From VRUE01 sp963728045 (GTDB lineage: Bacteria; Actinomycetota; Thermoleophilia; Solirubrobacterales; 70-9), in assembly GCA_963728045.1 (NCBI GenBank), contig CAVSIE010000004.1, positions 434,001 to 498,000 of the forward strand: a stretch of DNA of 64,000 nucleotides. Reading direction: 5' to 3'. Below the pieces are notes generated by a model that saw only the letters and a list, made by a program, of their open reading frames with translations, was not told the origin of the DNA and ran no database searches. Of this stretch, positions 8,500-16,895 are shown one piece after another (position 1 is the stretch's first letter; every line of letters begins with the position of its first letter). Made by a program: the position numbers and the translations under genes.

Positions 8500-9498
8500 T
8501 TACTCGCCGAGCAGGGCGCGGGCAAAGTCTTCGGGGTCGAACGGGCGCAGGTCCTCGAGCGACTCGCCGGCGCCGATCAGCTTCACGGGGATGCCGAGCT
8601 CGCTGGCGATCGCCAGCACGATGCCGCCCTTGGCCGTGCCGTCGAGCTTGGTGAGGACGACGCCGTCGACCTCGGCGGCTTCGGCGAAGACCTTCGCCTG
8701 GCGCAGCCCGTTCTGCCCGGTCGTCGCGTCGATCGTCAGCAGCGTCTCGTGCGGCGCCCCCGGCATCTGCTTGGCGATCACCCGCCGCACCTTGGCCAGC
8801 TCGTCCATCAGATTGCCCTGGGTGTGAAGGCGCCCCGCGGTGTCGATGATCGCCACGTCGGCGTCGCGGGCGCGGGCGGCGGCGACGGCGTCGAAGGCAA
8901 CCGACCCGGGGTCGGCTCCGGAGTCGGCCCGAACCAGGTCGGCGCCGGCCCGCTGCGCCCACTCGGCGAGCTGCTCGGCCGCCGCGGCGCGGTAGGTGTC
9001 GGCGGCGCCCAATACGACAGAGAGGCCGAGCTCCTGCGAGAGGTGCCAGGCGACCTTGCCGATCGTCGTCGTCTTGCCGGTGCCGTTGACGCCGACCATC
9101 AAGACCACCGCGGGCTGGGCGCTGAGGTCGATCGGGGCGCGGCCGGTGGCGGCCACCTCGGCGACGATCTCGATCAGGCGGTCGCGGACGGCGGCGCCGT
9201 CGGCCGGCACGGTCCCCGCCTCGACCTCGCGCTCGAGGCGCTCGACGATCGCGGCGGTAGTAGGAGCCCCGGCGTCGGCGAAGATCAGCGCCTCCTCCAG
9301 CCGCTCCCAGGTTTCCTCGTCGATGCGATCGAAGAGGCTGGCCGAGACCTCCTCGGTGAGCGCCTGGCGGCTCTTCGAGAGGCTCTCCCGCAGGCGCCGG
9401 AAGACGCCCCGCCGCTCCTCCGGCTGCTCAGCTTCCGCCGAGGCGTTCGCGCTCTCGCGCGAACCGAGGTTGAGTATCTCCTGCCAGCTGGTCGCCAT
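8500..9498 (-). CDS. ftsY: Signal recognition particle receptor FtsY
   Basis: 332 residues with a short acidic N-terminal A region, an N domain (VFRRLRESLSKSRQALTEEV) and an SRP-type GTPase domain: MVGVNGTGKTTTIGKVAW, GAADTYRAAAAEQL, IIDTAGRLHTQGNLMDEL, TKLDGTAKGG and the C-terminal LIGAGESLEDLRPFDPEDF. It docks Ffh-ribosome complexes at the membrane. The start region overlaps the end of the upstream acyltransferase gene by 71 nt, an unusually long overlap for a core gene. The pair ftsY-ffh is conserved beside smc. Confidence 0.96.
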   Translation of the reverse strand: MATSWQEILNLGSRESANASAEAEQPEERRGVFRRLRESLSKSRQALTEEVSASLFDRIDEETWERLEEALIFADAGAPTTAAIVERLEREVEAGTVPADGAAVRDRLIEIVAEVAATGRAPIDLSAQPAVVLMVGVNGTGKTTTIGKVAWHLSQELGLSVVLGAADTYRAAAAEQLAEWAQRAGADLVRADSGADPGSVAFDAVAAARARDADVAIIDTAGRLHTQGNLMDELAKVRRVIAKQMPGAPHETLLTIDATTGQNGLRQAKVFAEAAEVDGVVLTKLDGTAKGGIVLAIASELGIPVKLIGAGESLEDLRPFDPEDFARALLGE

Positions 9499-10918
9499 CG
9501 GACTTGCCGGGGGAGGCTATCCGGGCGGCGGCGAGGAGCTCCTCCACGGCCTCGTCGAGGTAAGGGGAGAGCTGCTCCGCGTCCGGCATCGCGACGCTGT
9601 CGGCGAGGATCCCGAAGTTGACCTGGCCGTTGTAGCTGATGATCGCGATCGCCAGCGCGTGGCGGCGGGCGAGGAAGCCGATCGGGAAGACGCCCGTGAG
9701 CTCCCGCCCAAGGATGTAGAAGGGGACTTGCGGGCCGGGGAAGTTGGTGACGAGGAGGTTGAAGAGGCGGGTCGAGAAGTTGATCGCGGCTGTCGGTGAG
9801 AGCAGCAGCGGCGGCGCGAAGTCGCGGAACCAGTCGTTGAGGCCCCAGATCGCTTCCGCTCCCAGCGGTTGCTTGGACGACTTCAGCCCCTCCATCGCGG
9901 CGTGGACGACCTGAAGGCGCTCGACCGGGTCGGCGATGCCGACCGGCAACGGGCCCCGCATCGCCGTGAGTTTGTTGCCGAGCTCGCCGTGCTCGTTCAG
10001 GGTGCGGATCGAGACGGGCACGAGCGCCTTCAGCTCCATCCCCTCGGTGTCCACCTCGTGGTCGTGGAGCCAGCGCCGCAGGGCGCCGGCCGTCGCCGTG
10101 AGGATGACGTCGTTGACGGTAACCCCGAGGGCGTTCTTGATCAGCTTGAAGTCGGCGAGCGTGAAGCCCGCCCAGGAGAAGCTCCGCTCGGTGGATATCT
10201 CGACGTTGAGCGGCACCTTCGGCGCCGGTCGCGCCAGGTTCCAGGTCACCTCCCAGAGCCCTATGAGGCCATCCGCAGCGCGCTTCCTCGCCCGCGCGGG
10301 CTGGCGGGCCGCCCTGCGCAGCCAGCGTGCCAGGCGCCGCACGGTCGCCCAGATGCCGGTCGCGGCGTGGACGACCAGACCCAAGGCGGAGGGCGTCTTG
10401 TGCGGGTCCCAGGGCGCCTCCTCGCGGGAGGGCTCGGACTTCTGCTCGACGTCGAAGAGGAGCGTGCCGATGTCGACCGCCGAGAACCCGTCGGCCATCG
10501 CGTGGTGGGTCTTGTAGACGATCGCGAAGCGATCGTCGGCGAAGCCCTCGACCAGGACCAGCTCCCAGAGCGGCTTGGAGCGGTCGAGCGGCGGCGAGAG
10601 GATCTCGCCGACGAGGTCGTGGAACTCGGCGTCGCCTCCGGGCGCGGGAAGGCTCACCCGGCTGAGGTGATTGGCGAGGTTGAAGTCGCGGTCGTCGACC
10701 CAGAAGGGCGTGCCGAGGCGCAACGGTGGTAAAGCCAGCCGCTGGCGAAGTCGCGGCAAGAGGTGGAGGCGACTGCGGATGTGGGCGTCGAAGTCCCCGT
10801 GACTGGGCGGCTCGCCGTTGCAGACCAGCACGGCGCCGATCGCCATATGCCCGTTAGACCTCTCGTTGGTCAGGAACGACGTGTCAAACGACGTCAGCCT
10901 GTCCATGTGGCGTTGCAT
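9428..10918 (-). CDS. WS/DGAT family wax ester synthase/diacylglycerol acyltransferase
   Basis: A 496-residue bifunctional acyltransferase family member that esterifies fatty alcohols or diacylglycerol with acyl-CoA to form neutral storage lipids. The active-site HHxxxDG is present as THHAMADGFS near residue 137. Other marks are MDRLTSFDTSFL at the start, PPLDRSKPLWELVLVEG and a C-terminal FNLLVTNFPGPQVPFYILGR. The ATG at 10918 is chosen because AGGAGAGGAGG lies just upstream. Its 3' end overlaps ftsY by 71 nt. It interrupts the conserved smc-ftsY linkage, suggesting later insertion. It follows family 2 hairpin copy B. Confidence 0.9.
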   Translation of the reverse strand: MQRHMDRLTSFDTSFLTNERSNGHMAIGAVLVCNGEPPSHGDFDAHIRSRLHLLPRLRQRLALPPLRLGTPFWVDDRDFNLANHLSRVSLPAPGGDAEFHDLVGEILSPPLDRSKPLWELVLVEGFADDRFAIVYKTHHAMADGFSAVDIGTLLFDVEQKSEPSREEAPWDPHKTPSALGLVVHAATGIWATVRRLARWLRRAARQPARARKRAADGLIGLWEVTWNLARPAPKVPLNVEISTERSFSWAGFTLADFKLIKNALGVTVNDVILTATAGALRRWLHDHEVDTEGMELKALVPVSIRTLNEHGELGNKLTAMRGPLPVGIADPVERLQVVHAAMEGLKSSKQPLGAEAIWGLNDWFRDFAPPLLLSPTAAINFSTRLFNLLVTNFPGPQVPFYILGRELTGVFPIGFLARRHALAIAIISYNGQVNFGILADSVAMPDAEQLSPYLDEAVEELLAAARIASPGKSDGDQLAGDTQPRFARERERLGGS

Positions 10919-10982
10919 GGCCCTCCTCTCCTGCGCCGAGTATCCAACGTAGCGGAGCACGGCCGCATAAACGAAGGGTTAA

Positions 10983-11090
10983 GCCCATCCCGGCAGGGGT
11001 TCCACTTAACTTTTTCGGAGAGCGACTGGCGCCGTCCGAGATGCGGGCGGCCGAAAAAGCACAAGACGTTCCACCCCTACCGGGATGGGC
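10983..11090. repeat. Family 2 long hairpin, copy B (smc 3' end)
   Basis: The outer arms GCCCATCCCGG (10983-10993) and CCGGGATGGGC (11080-11090) are perfectly complementary and are extended by AGGGG/CCCCT. Inside, CTTTTTCGG (11010-11018) pairs with CCGAAAAAG (11051-11059). The reverse complement of the inner part matches copy A almost base for base (CGTCTTGTGCTTTTTCGGCC ... CTCTCCGAAAAAGTTAAG). It is therefore in inverted orientation relative to copies A and C. It begins 2 nt after the smc stop and occupies much of the gap before the WS/DGAT gene. Confidence 0.85.
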
Positions 11091-11091
11091 C

Positions 11092-13518
11092 TTACGCAGC
11101 TTCGATCCTGCCGTCCGGAGCGGGACGTTCGGTGGCGGGGGCCTCGCCGACCATGCCGACGGAAGCGGCATCTTCCTCCTCGTGGGCAACACCCGCGAAG
11201 GGGGGTGGGGCGATCGCGTCCTCGGCTTCCCGGGGCAGGCGACGCGAGACGACCTTGGTGACGCCGTCGTCGCCCATCGTCACCCCGTAGAGGACGTCGG
11301 CGGCGTCCATCGTCCGCTTCTGGTGGGTGACGATGACGAACTGGGCGCGATCGGAGAAGCGGCGGATCAGCTGCAGGAAGCGGTCGATGTTGGCGTCGTC
11401 GAGCGCTGCCTCGACCTCGTCGAGGATGTAGAAGGGGCAGGGCCGGGCGAGGAAGACAGCGAAGACGAAGGCCAGCGCGACAAGCGACTTCTCGCCACCG
11501 GAGAGCAGCGAGAGCTTGCGGGTCGACTTGCCCGCCGGGGTCACCTCGATCTCGACCCCGAGCTCCTCGCGTTCCTCTTCGCCCTCCTCCCCGTCCTCGG
11601 CGCCCGCTCCCTCGGCGGCATCCTCGGCATCGCGGACGGCGCGCAGGGCGACGCGGCGCAGTCGCCCTCGACCTCCGGGGAAAAGGTGCTCGACCATCTC
11701 CTCGAAGTTCTTCGCCGTCCCCTCGAAGGTCTGCTCGAAGGCGCGCTCGATCTCGCGGTCGATGTCGCGGATCAGCGCCTCCAGCTCGTGCATCCCCCGC
11801 TCCGTGTCCTCGCGCTGGGCCTGCAGCGTCTCGACGTGATCGCGCGCCTCCTCGTACTCGCGCTCTGCCAGCGGGTTGACCGGGCCGATCTGGGCGCGGC
11901 GGCGCTCCAGGCGCTCGAGCCGGCGGTCGATCTCAGTCCGCTCCTCCTCGCCGACCGGCTGCTCCCAGCTCGCGATCGACTCGCCGAGCCGCTCGACGAT
12001 CGAGGCCAGGTCTTTCGCCGCCTCGGAGCGGCGATCGCCGAGATGGGCGGCTTCGACCTCCGCCGCGGTCAGCTTGTCGGAGGCAGTCTTCATCTCCGCC
12101 TGCAGCTCGTACTCGCGCTGCGAGCAGGCGCGCATCTCCTCGGCGATCTCGTCGCCGTCACCGGCGTCGCCGACGACGCGACCCTCGATCCGCTCGACCC
12201 GGGCGCGAATCGCCGCCTCGACAACGAGGGCGGCTTCGGCCGCGGCCTTGACGTCATCGAGCAGCGCCTCGCCGGCGGCGAGCCGCGCCTGCAGCGCCTC
12301 CCGGTGGCGCTCGCCGAGCAGTCCCTGCGCCCGCCGGGCGTGGCGGGCCGCCCGCTCGGCGCCGCTGCGGACCGCGTCGAGCGCCTTCTCACGGGCCGGC
12401 TCGGCAGCGTCGACGGAGCGGGCCTGCGCCAACCCCTCGGCGGCCCCAGCGAGGCCGGAATCGACCTCGGCCAGCTCCTCCTCCAGTTTACGGCTGCGTT
12501 CGCCAGGCGCGGCGCCGGCGCCGATGTCGAGGGTCAACGGGCCGAGCTCGGCCCGCAGCGACTCGATTCCGGCAGCGAGCTCACGCTCGCGATCGGCGAG
12601 GCTCGCGCCCCTCACCGCGATCCGCTGCTGCTCGCCACGAAGGCTGGTCAGCTGGCCCCAGGCCTGGGTGCGCTCGCGATCACGGGCCGCGAAGCGCTCC
12701 TCCGCCTCCCGTCGTCGCTCGCTGACCTCGGCGAGGCGGCGCTCGAGCTCTGCTCGCTCGGCCCGGGCCTGCTCCGCCACCCGCTGGGCGACCAGCGCGC
12801 GGTCTTCGCCGCTGCGCAACTCCTCGGAGACCAGGTGGCCGCGCAGCTCCAGTTCCTCGCGCTCGATCCGCGCCCCCAGCTCGGCGGCTTGCGCCTGGCG
12901 CTTGAGCGGCCGCAACCGACTGCGCGCCTCACGCTCGAGGTCGAGCGCCCGGTCGAGGTTGTCACGGGCAGCGCGCAGCTTCAGCTCGGCGCGGCGGCGG
13001 CGCTTGCGGTGCTTGCCCAACCCGGCCGCCTCCTCGATCAGGAGGCGGCGCTCGCGCGGCTTCGAGTGGACGATCGACTCGACCCTGCCCTGGCTGATCA
13101 CCGAGTGCATCTCCCGCCCGAGGTTGGCGTCGGAAAGGACCTCGACCACGTCGACGAGGCGGCAGCGGGCGCCGTTGAGGCGGTAGCCGCCGTCGCCGGC
13201 GCGATCGAGGCGGCGGCTGACCGCGATCTCGGAGAGCTCGGTGTCGGCGCGGCCCTCGGAGTTGTCGATCACCACCTCGACCTCGGCGGCGCGGCGCTGG
13301 CCGACCCCCTTGCCGCCGGCCGAGATCACGTCCTGCATCGAGGCGCCGCGAATCGCGCCTGGGCTCTGCTCTCCCAGCGCCCACAGCACCGCGTCGGTGA
13401 TGTTCGACTTGCCGGAGCCGTTGGGGCCGACGATCACGCTTACGCCAGGCGAGAACTCCAGCCTCGCCCGCTCGGGGAACGACTTGAACCCCTTCATCTC
13501 GATCGATCTCAGATACAT
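11092..13518 (-). CDS. smc: Chromosome segregation protein SMC, short form without a recognisable hinge
   Basis: 808 residues, against about 1150-1200 for typical bacterial SMC. The N-terminal head is complete (MYLRSIEMKGFKSFPERARL, IVGPNGSGKSNITDAVLWAL, VISQGRVESIVHSKPRERR, LIEEAAGLGKHRKRR). The C-terminal head has GPVNPLAEREYEEA, the ABC signature LSLLSGGEKSLVALAF and Walker B PFYILDEVEAALDD, with an acidic insert (EDGEEGEEEREE). The roughly 400 residues between are Glu/Arg/Ala-rich coiled coil. The globular hinge of about 150 residues with its glycine motifs is not seen. The frame is continuous, so this is not an obvious frameshift. ScpA and ScpB partners are encoded at 47-48.7 kb. Confidence 0.92.
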   Translation of the reverse strand: MYLRSIEMKGFKSFPERARLEFSPGVSVIVGPNGSGKSNITDAVLWALGEQSPGAIRGASMQDVISAGGKGVGQRRAAEVEVVIDNSEGRADTELSEIAVSRRLDRAGDGGYRLNGARCRLVDVVEVLSDANLGREMHSVISQGRVESIVHSKPRERRLLIEEAAGLGKHRKRRRRAELKLRAARDNLDRALDLEREARSRLRPLKRQAQAAELGARIEREELELRGHLVSEELRSGEDRALVAQRVAEQARAERAELERRLAEVSERRREAEERFAARDRERTQAWGQLTSLRGEQQRIAVRGASLADRERELAAGIESLRAELGPLTLDIGAGAAPGERSRKLEEELAEVDSGLAGAAEGLAQARSVDAAEPAREKALDAVRSGAERAARHARRAQGLLGERHREALQARLAAGEALLDDVKAAAEAALVVEAAIRARVERIEGRVVGDAGDGDEIAEEMRACSQREYELQAEMKTASDKLTAAEVEAAHLGDRRSEAAKDLASIVERLGESIASWEQPVGEEERTEIDRRLERLERRRAQIGPVNPLAEREYEEARDHVETLQAQREDTERGMHELEALIRDIDREIERAFEQTFEGTAKNFEEMVEHLFPGGRGRLRRVALRAVRDAEDAAEGAGAEDGEEGEEEREELGVEIEVTPAGKSTRKLSLLSGGEKSLVALAFVFAVFLARPCPFYILDEVEAALDDANIDRFLQLIRRFSDRAQFVIVTHQKRTMDAADVLYGVTMGDDGVTKVVSRRLPREAEDAIAPPPFAGVAHEEEDAASVGMVGEAPATERPAPDGRIEAA

Positions 13519-13616
13519 CTCAGCCCTATCTCCGCCCTTGGTCTCGCACGGAAGCGTGTCGGTGGACAGGGTAAGGCTCGCGGGTGGGCCGGACGCAAAG
13601 CACGCCTAGACGCCTC

Positions 13617-14300
13617 CTAGCCGCCCAAGCGCTTCAGCGCCTCCTCGGCCGCGGCCTGCTCGGCGGCCTTCTTGCTCCTGCCCTCTCCTCTACCCACTCG
13701 CTCGGAGTCGACGATCGCCTCGACCTCGAAGGTCCGCTTGTGCGGCGGGCCCGCTTCGGTGATCACGCTGTAGCTGACCCGGGCCCGGCGACGTGCCAAC
13801 AGCTCCTGCAGCGCCGACTTGAAGTCGGTCGTCGTCTCGGCCGCGAACTCGACCCGGACGGTGAAGGCGTCGGCGACCGCCGCCGCGGTGCGCTCATAGC
13901 CGAAGGCGAGGAAGCAGGCGCCGATCAACGCCTCGGTCACCTCAGGCAAGGGGCGCTCGCCGGCGAGCAATATCGCTGCCGGGATCGCCTCCTCGCGCTC
14001 CGGCTCGGCCGCTTCGAGCATTGCCGGGACGCCTAGCTCGCGCCCGACCTCGGCGCAGGAGACGCCGCTCACCGCCTGGTTGTGGATCTTGGTTAGCCCG
14101 CCGGCGTCGACCGTGGCAAAGCGCTCCATGAGGCCGGATGCGACGGCCAGCGCGAGCACGCTGTCGCCGAGGTAGGCGAGGCGCTCGTAGGAGTCGACCC
14201 GGTCCTCGGTCCAAGAGGAGTGGGTCAGCGCCTGCCGACGCAGGTCGTCGGGCAGGCCCTCGACCAGCTCGGCCAGCGTGCCCTGCGACGGCGCCGTCAA
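13617..14300 (-). CDS. rnc: Ribonuclease III family protein with altered active-site residues
   Basis: 227 residues: an N-terminal RNase III domain (ALTHSSW, YERLAYLGDSVLALAVASGL, EVTEALIGACFLAFG) and a C-terminal double-stranded-RNA-binding domain (DFKSALQELL, GRGEGRSKKAAEQAAAEEAL). In the signature ERLEFLGD the metal-site Glu is Ala here (ERLAYLGD), and the Asp of the ADxxEALIG motif is replaced by Glu; the signature Asp and the last Glu remain. It may have altered cleavage activity or use a variant metal site. The TTG at 14300 overlaps the acpP stop (TTGA). The usual fpg/mutM between rnc and smc is absent. Confidence 0.88.
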   Translation of the reverse strand: MTAPSQGTLAELVEGLPDDLRRQALTHSSWTEDRVDSYERLAYLGDSVLALAVASGLMERFATVDAGGLTKIHNQAVSGVSCAEVGRELGVPAMLEAAEPEREEAIPAAILLAGERPLPEVTEALIGACFLAFGYERTAAAVADAFTVRVEFAAETTTDFKSALQELLARRRARVSYSVITEAGPPHKRTFEVEAIVDSERVGRGEGRSKKAAEQAAAEEALKRLGG

Positions 14301-14542
14301 ACTTTGGCGTGCTCCAAGACGAACCCGACCGCGTCGCCGACGGTCTCGATCCGCGCCGCCTGCTCCTCGGAGACCGAGACCCCGTAGCGGTCCTCGAGCT
14401 CCATCACCAGCTCGTAGAGGTCGAGCGAGTCCGCGTCGAGATCCTCCTTGAAGCGCGTTCCCTCCTCGATCTTCGTCGCGTCCACTTCCAGCTCCTCGGC
14501 GAGGTGGCTGCGGACGAGGGTGAGGATCTCCTCGCGGGTCAC
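14297..14542 (-). CDS. acpP: Acyl carrier protein
   Basis: An 81-residue acidic acyl carrier protein. The phosphopantetheine attachment serine is in EDLDADSLDLYELVMELED, with the usual helix I (EEILTLVRSHLAEEL) and helix III (EEQAARIETVGDAVGFV). It carries growing acyl chains in fatty-acid synthesis. The GTG start at 14542 is set by the family N-terminus; the frame is open further upstream without similarity. It lies 14 nt after plsX and overlaps rnc, the classic plsX-acpP-rnc order. That coaD, which makes the CoA precursor of its prosthetic group, lies 3 kb away may be coincidental. Confidence 0.95.
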   Translation of the reverse strand: MTREEILTLVRSHLAEELEVDATKIEEGTRFKEDLDADSLDLYELVMELEDRYGVSVSEEQAARIETVGDAVGFVLEHAKV

Positions 14543-14555
14543 TCGACGGTTCCTA

Positions 14556-15578
14556 TCACGCGGCGCCGTCGGCCAGCGAGCCACGGGTGGCGCCGCCGGC
14601 CTCGAGCAGGGCGGCGGTCCGACCCACCGCGTCGACCTCGGCGCAGCGGGCGGCCAGGCGCACCGCGTTGGCGATCCCGTCCGCTCCCGAGCTGCCGTGG
14701 CCGACGACGGCGACGCCGCGCAGGCCGAGCAGGACGGCGCCGCCGGTCGCATCCGGGTCCATCTCGCGCCGCAGCCCGCCCAGGGCCGGGCGAAGCAGCA
14801 GGCCGCCGAGGGCGGAAAGAGGGTTGGAGCGGGCGGCCTCGCGGATCGCCCCGGTCAGGGTCCGCGCGGCGCCCTCCATCAGCTTCAGGGCGACGTTGCC
14901 AGTGAAGCCGTCGGTGACGACGACGTCCGCCGCGCCGGCCGGGAGGTCGCGTCCCTCGACGTTGCCGATGAAATCAATTCCGGTGGCCGCGGAGAGCGTC
15001 TCGCGCGCCGCGACCACCTCCTCGCGACCCTTGCCCGCCTCCTCGCCGACCGAGAGCAGGCCCACGCGGGGCCGCGTGACCCCCAGCACCGCCTCGCTGA
15101 AGGCGGCGCCGAGAAAGGCAAACTGAACCAGGTGCTGGGCCCGCACCTCGACGTTGGCGCCGACGTCGAGGAAGAGCGTGGGCTGCCCGCCGGGGGTGGG
15201 CAGCTGCACCGCGAGGGCGGGACGCTGCACGCCGCGCAGCCGCCGCAGGCCGAAGGTGGCTGCCGCCATCGCCGCCCCGGTGGAGCCGACGCTTGCCATC
15301 GCCGCGCAGCGCCCCCCTGCCACATCGGCGACGGCGCGGACCACCGATGCCTCCCCCTTCGCCCGAACCGCTGGCGCCGCCTCCTCCTCGTTGGAGATCC
15401 ACTCCGAGGTCGGTGCGACCTCCACGCCATCGACGCCATCGAGCCCCAACTCGTCCGGGGGGCCGAAGACGCGTACGCCGATTCCATCCGCCGCGGCCAT
15501 CCTCACCCCCTCGGCGAGCACGTCGAAGCCCTGCTCGGCCCCGAACCCGTCCAGGGCGACGGTCACGCCCTCGGGCAT
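14556..15578 (-). CDS. plsX: Phosphate acyltransferase PlsX
   Basis: 340 residues of the PlsX family, which makes acyl-phosphate from acyl-ACP for the PlsY step of phospholipid synthesis. Family motifs include MPEGVTVALDGFGAE, ASVGSTGAAMAAATFGLRRL, RPALAVQLPTPGG, FLDVGANVEVRAQHLVQFA, RVGLLSVGEEAGKG, FIGNVEGRD and VVVTDGFTGNVALKLMEG. It starts 2 nt after rpmF, giving rpmF-plsX-acpP-rnc in one transcript, an arrangement linking ribosome and membrane lipid synthesis in many bacteria. Confidence 0.95.
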   Translation of the reverse strand: MPEGVTVALDGFGAEQGFDVLAEGVRMAAADGIGVRVFGPPDELGLDGVDGVEVAPTSEWISNEEEAAPAVRAKGEASVVRAVADVAGGRCAAMASVGSTGAAMAAATFGLRRLRGVQRPALAVQLPTPGGQPTLFLDVGANVEVRAQHLVQFAFLGAAFSEAVLGVTRPRVGLLSVGEEAGKGREEVVAARETLSAATGIDFIGNVEGRDLPAGAADVVVTDGFTGNVALKLMEGAARTLTGAIREAARSNPLSALGGLLLRPALGGLRREMDPDATGGAVLLGLRGVAVVGHGSSGADGIANAVRLAARCAEVDAVGRTAALLEAGGATRGSLADGAA

Positions 15579-15580
15579 CG

Positions 15581-15793
15581 CTACTCGTTGTCTTTGGAGG
15601 CCGTCTCGGGCTCGGCGATCGAGTGCACGATCACCTCACGCCCGTCGTAAGTACCGCAGGTCGGGCAAACCCGGTGCGGGAGACGAGGGCTGTGACAGCG
15701 CGGGCAGTTGTTCAGCCGCGCCTTGCCGGCTTTGTGCTGTGCGCGCCGCTTGTCGCGCCGCGCGCTGGAAGTTCTCTTCTTCGGGACCGCCAT
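15581..15793 (-). CDS. rpmF: 50S ribosomal protein L32
   Basis: A 70-residue L32 starting MAVPKKRTSSARRDKRRAQH. It has a four-cysteine zinc ribbon (CPRC ... CPTCG), the C+ form, and a short acidic tail. The gene follows the DUF177 gene by 27 nt and precedes plsX by 2 nt; yceD-rpmF-plsX is a widely conserved order. Confidence 0.97.
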   Translation of the reverse strand: MAVPKKRTSSARRDKRRAQHKAGKARLNNCPRCHSPRLPHRVCPTCGTYDGREVIVHSIAEPETASKDNE

Positions 15794-15820
15794 GAGCGCG
15801 GAATCGTAGCGGGTGGCCGC

Positions 15821-16345
15821 CTACTCCAGCTTCAGCTCGTCCAGCTTGGACCAGGGAGAGTCGCCCCCAGCGTCGTGTTCGTGGGCGGATGGGTCGGCGT
15901 CGTTCAGGGACTCGCCGCAGACTGGGCAGAGGCCGGCGCAGTCGGGGCGGCAGAGGACGCGGGTGGGCGTCGCCAGCGCCGCTGCATCGTGGGCCCAGCG
16001 ACCCAGGTCGAGCTCGTCGTCGACCACGTAGGGGCTACGCAGCTCCTCGTCGTCCGTGTCGCGCTGGTCGACCTCTCGCGCGTCCACCTCGGCATCCACC
16101 GCAGCGCCCTCGAGGCAGCGCATGCACGGCCCACCGAGATGGAGAGGGAAGCGCAGGCGGAAGGCGTAGCCGCTGCTCTGCCGCGAAACGTCGATCCTGG
16201 CGTCGACGGACTCCGCCTCGACGGCATAGGACTGCCCGCCGAGCTCGAGCGCCCCGAGGCGAACCGGCAGATCCAGCCGCCTGCCCTCGCCGTAGGCGAG
16301 ATTGAGGCGCGCCAGGTCGACGATGGTGGTTGGGGTTCGAGCCAT
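15821..16345 (-). CDS. DUF177 (YceD-like) protein
   Basis: This 174-residue protein has the DUF177/YceD pattern: an N-terminal beta-rich part, the GGPCMRCL motif near residue 87, a conserved acidic stretch, and a C-terminal CRPDCAGLCPVCGESLNDAD with four cysteines likely to bind zinc. DUF177 proteins are linked to 23S rRNA maturation and are encoded next to rpmF. ATG 16345 is preceded by GGAGGAG at a good distance. It is divergent from the methyltransferase at 16401 across about 55 nt. Confidence 0.9.
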   Translation of the reverse strand: MARTPTTIVDLARLNLAYGEGRRLDLPVRLGALELGGQSYAVEAESVDARIDVSRQSSGYAFRLRFPLHLGGPCMRCLEGAAVDAEVDAREVDQRDTDDEELRSPYVVDDELDLGRWAHDAAALATPTRVLCRPDCAGLCPVCGESLNDADPSAHEHDAGGDSPWSKLDELKLE

Positions 16346-16400
16346 CAGCACTCCTCCGCTTCGCCCGCTCTTACGATGGCACCTCGGACGAGATTACGAA

Positions 16401-16895
16401 ATGGACCGATTCGACTGGACACCGGACGAGTACTTGACGCGGATCCGCGCCCGGATCCCGCGCTATGACGAGCTGCAGGAGCAGGCTGTCGCGGCGATCC
16501 CCTTCCCGCCAGAGCGCGTCCTCGAGCTGGGAATGGGGACCGGGGAGACGACGCGGCGGCTGATCGAGGCCCACCCCGACTCCTGGGTGATCGGCCTCGA
16601 CTCCAGCCCCGACATGGTCTTCCGCGCCCGCCAGACCTACGACGATGTCCAGCTGGCCCGAATGGAGGACCCCCTCCCCGACGGCCCCTGGGACCTAGTC
16701 ATCTCCGTCCTCTCGGTTGGAGACCTCGATGACGAGCAGATGCAAGCGCTCTTCCGCAGGGTCAAGGATCACTCCCGCTCTCTTGTGATCGGCGACATCT
16801 TCGAGCCAGATCAGCTTCAGAACGTCGTCGAGTGGTGCAACGGCCAAATCACTTGGCAAGCCGACGACCTAGCCGTAGTAAGCGCCGTGTATTGA
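16401..16895 (+). CDS. Class I SAM-dependent methyltransferase
   Basis: 164 residues with a class I methyltransferase fold: motif I VLELGMGTGETTRRLIEAHP, then GLDSSPDMVFRARQ, an acidic motif near MEDPLPDGPWDLVISVLSV and a helix with RVKDHSRSLVIGDIFEP. The start at 16401 (MDRFDWTPDEYLTRI) is where family-like sequence begins; the frame extends 33 codons upstream over the divergent DUF177 gene without a plausible signal. The substrate cannot be inferred. It is the only plus-strand gene between 3.6 and 26 kb, and its stop lies at the edge of hairpin copy C. Confidence 0.82.
   Translation: MDRFDWTPDEYLTRIRARIPRYDELQEQAVAAIPFPPERVLELGMGTGETTRRLIEAHPDSWVIGLDSSPDMVFRARQTYDDVQLARMEDPLPDGPWDLVISVLSVGDLDDEQMQALFRRVKDHSRSLVIGDIFEPDQLQNVVEWCNGQITWQADDLAVVSAVY

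Noticed and set aside
11092..13518. SMC as a pseudogene or frameshifted gene because of its short length.
   Set aside because: One uninterrupted frame holds both head halves with all motifs, and no hinge-like sequence appears in other frames nearby.
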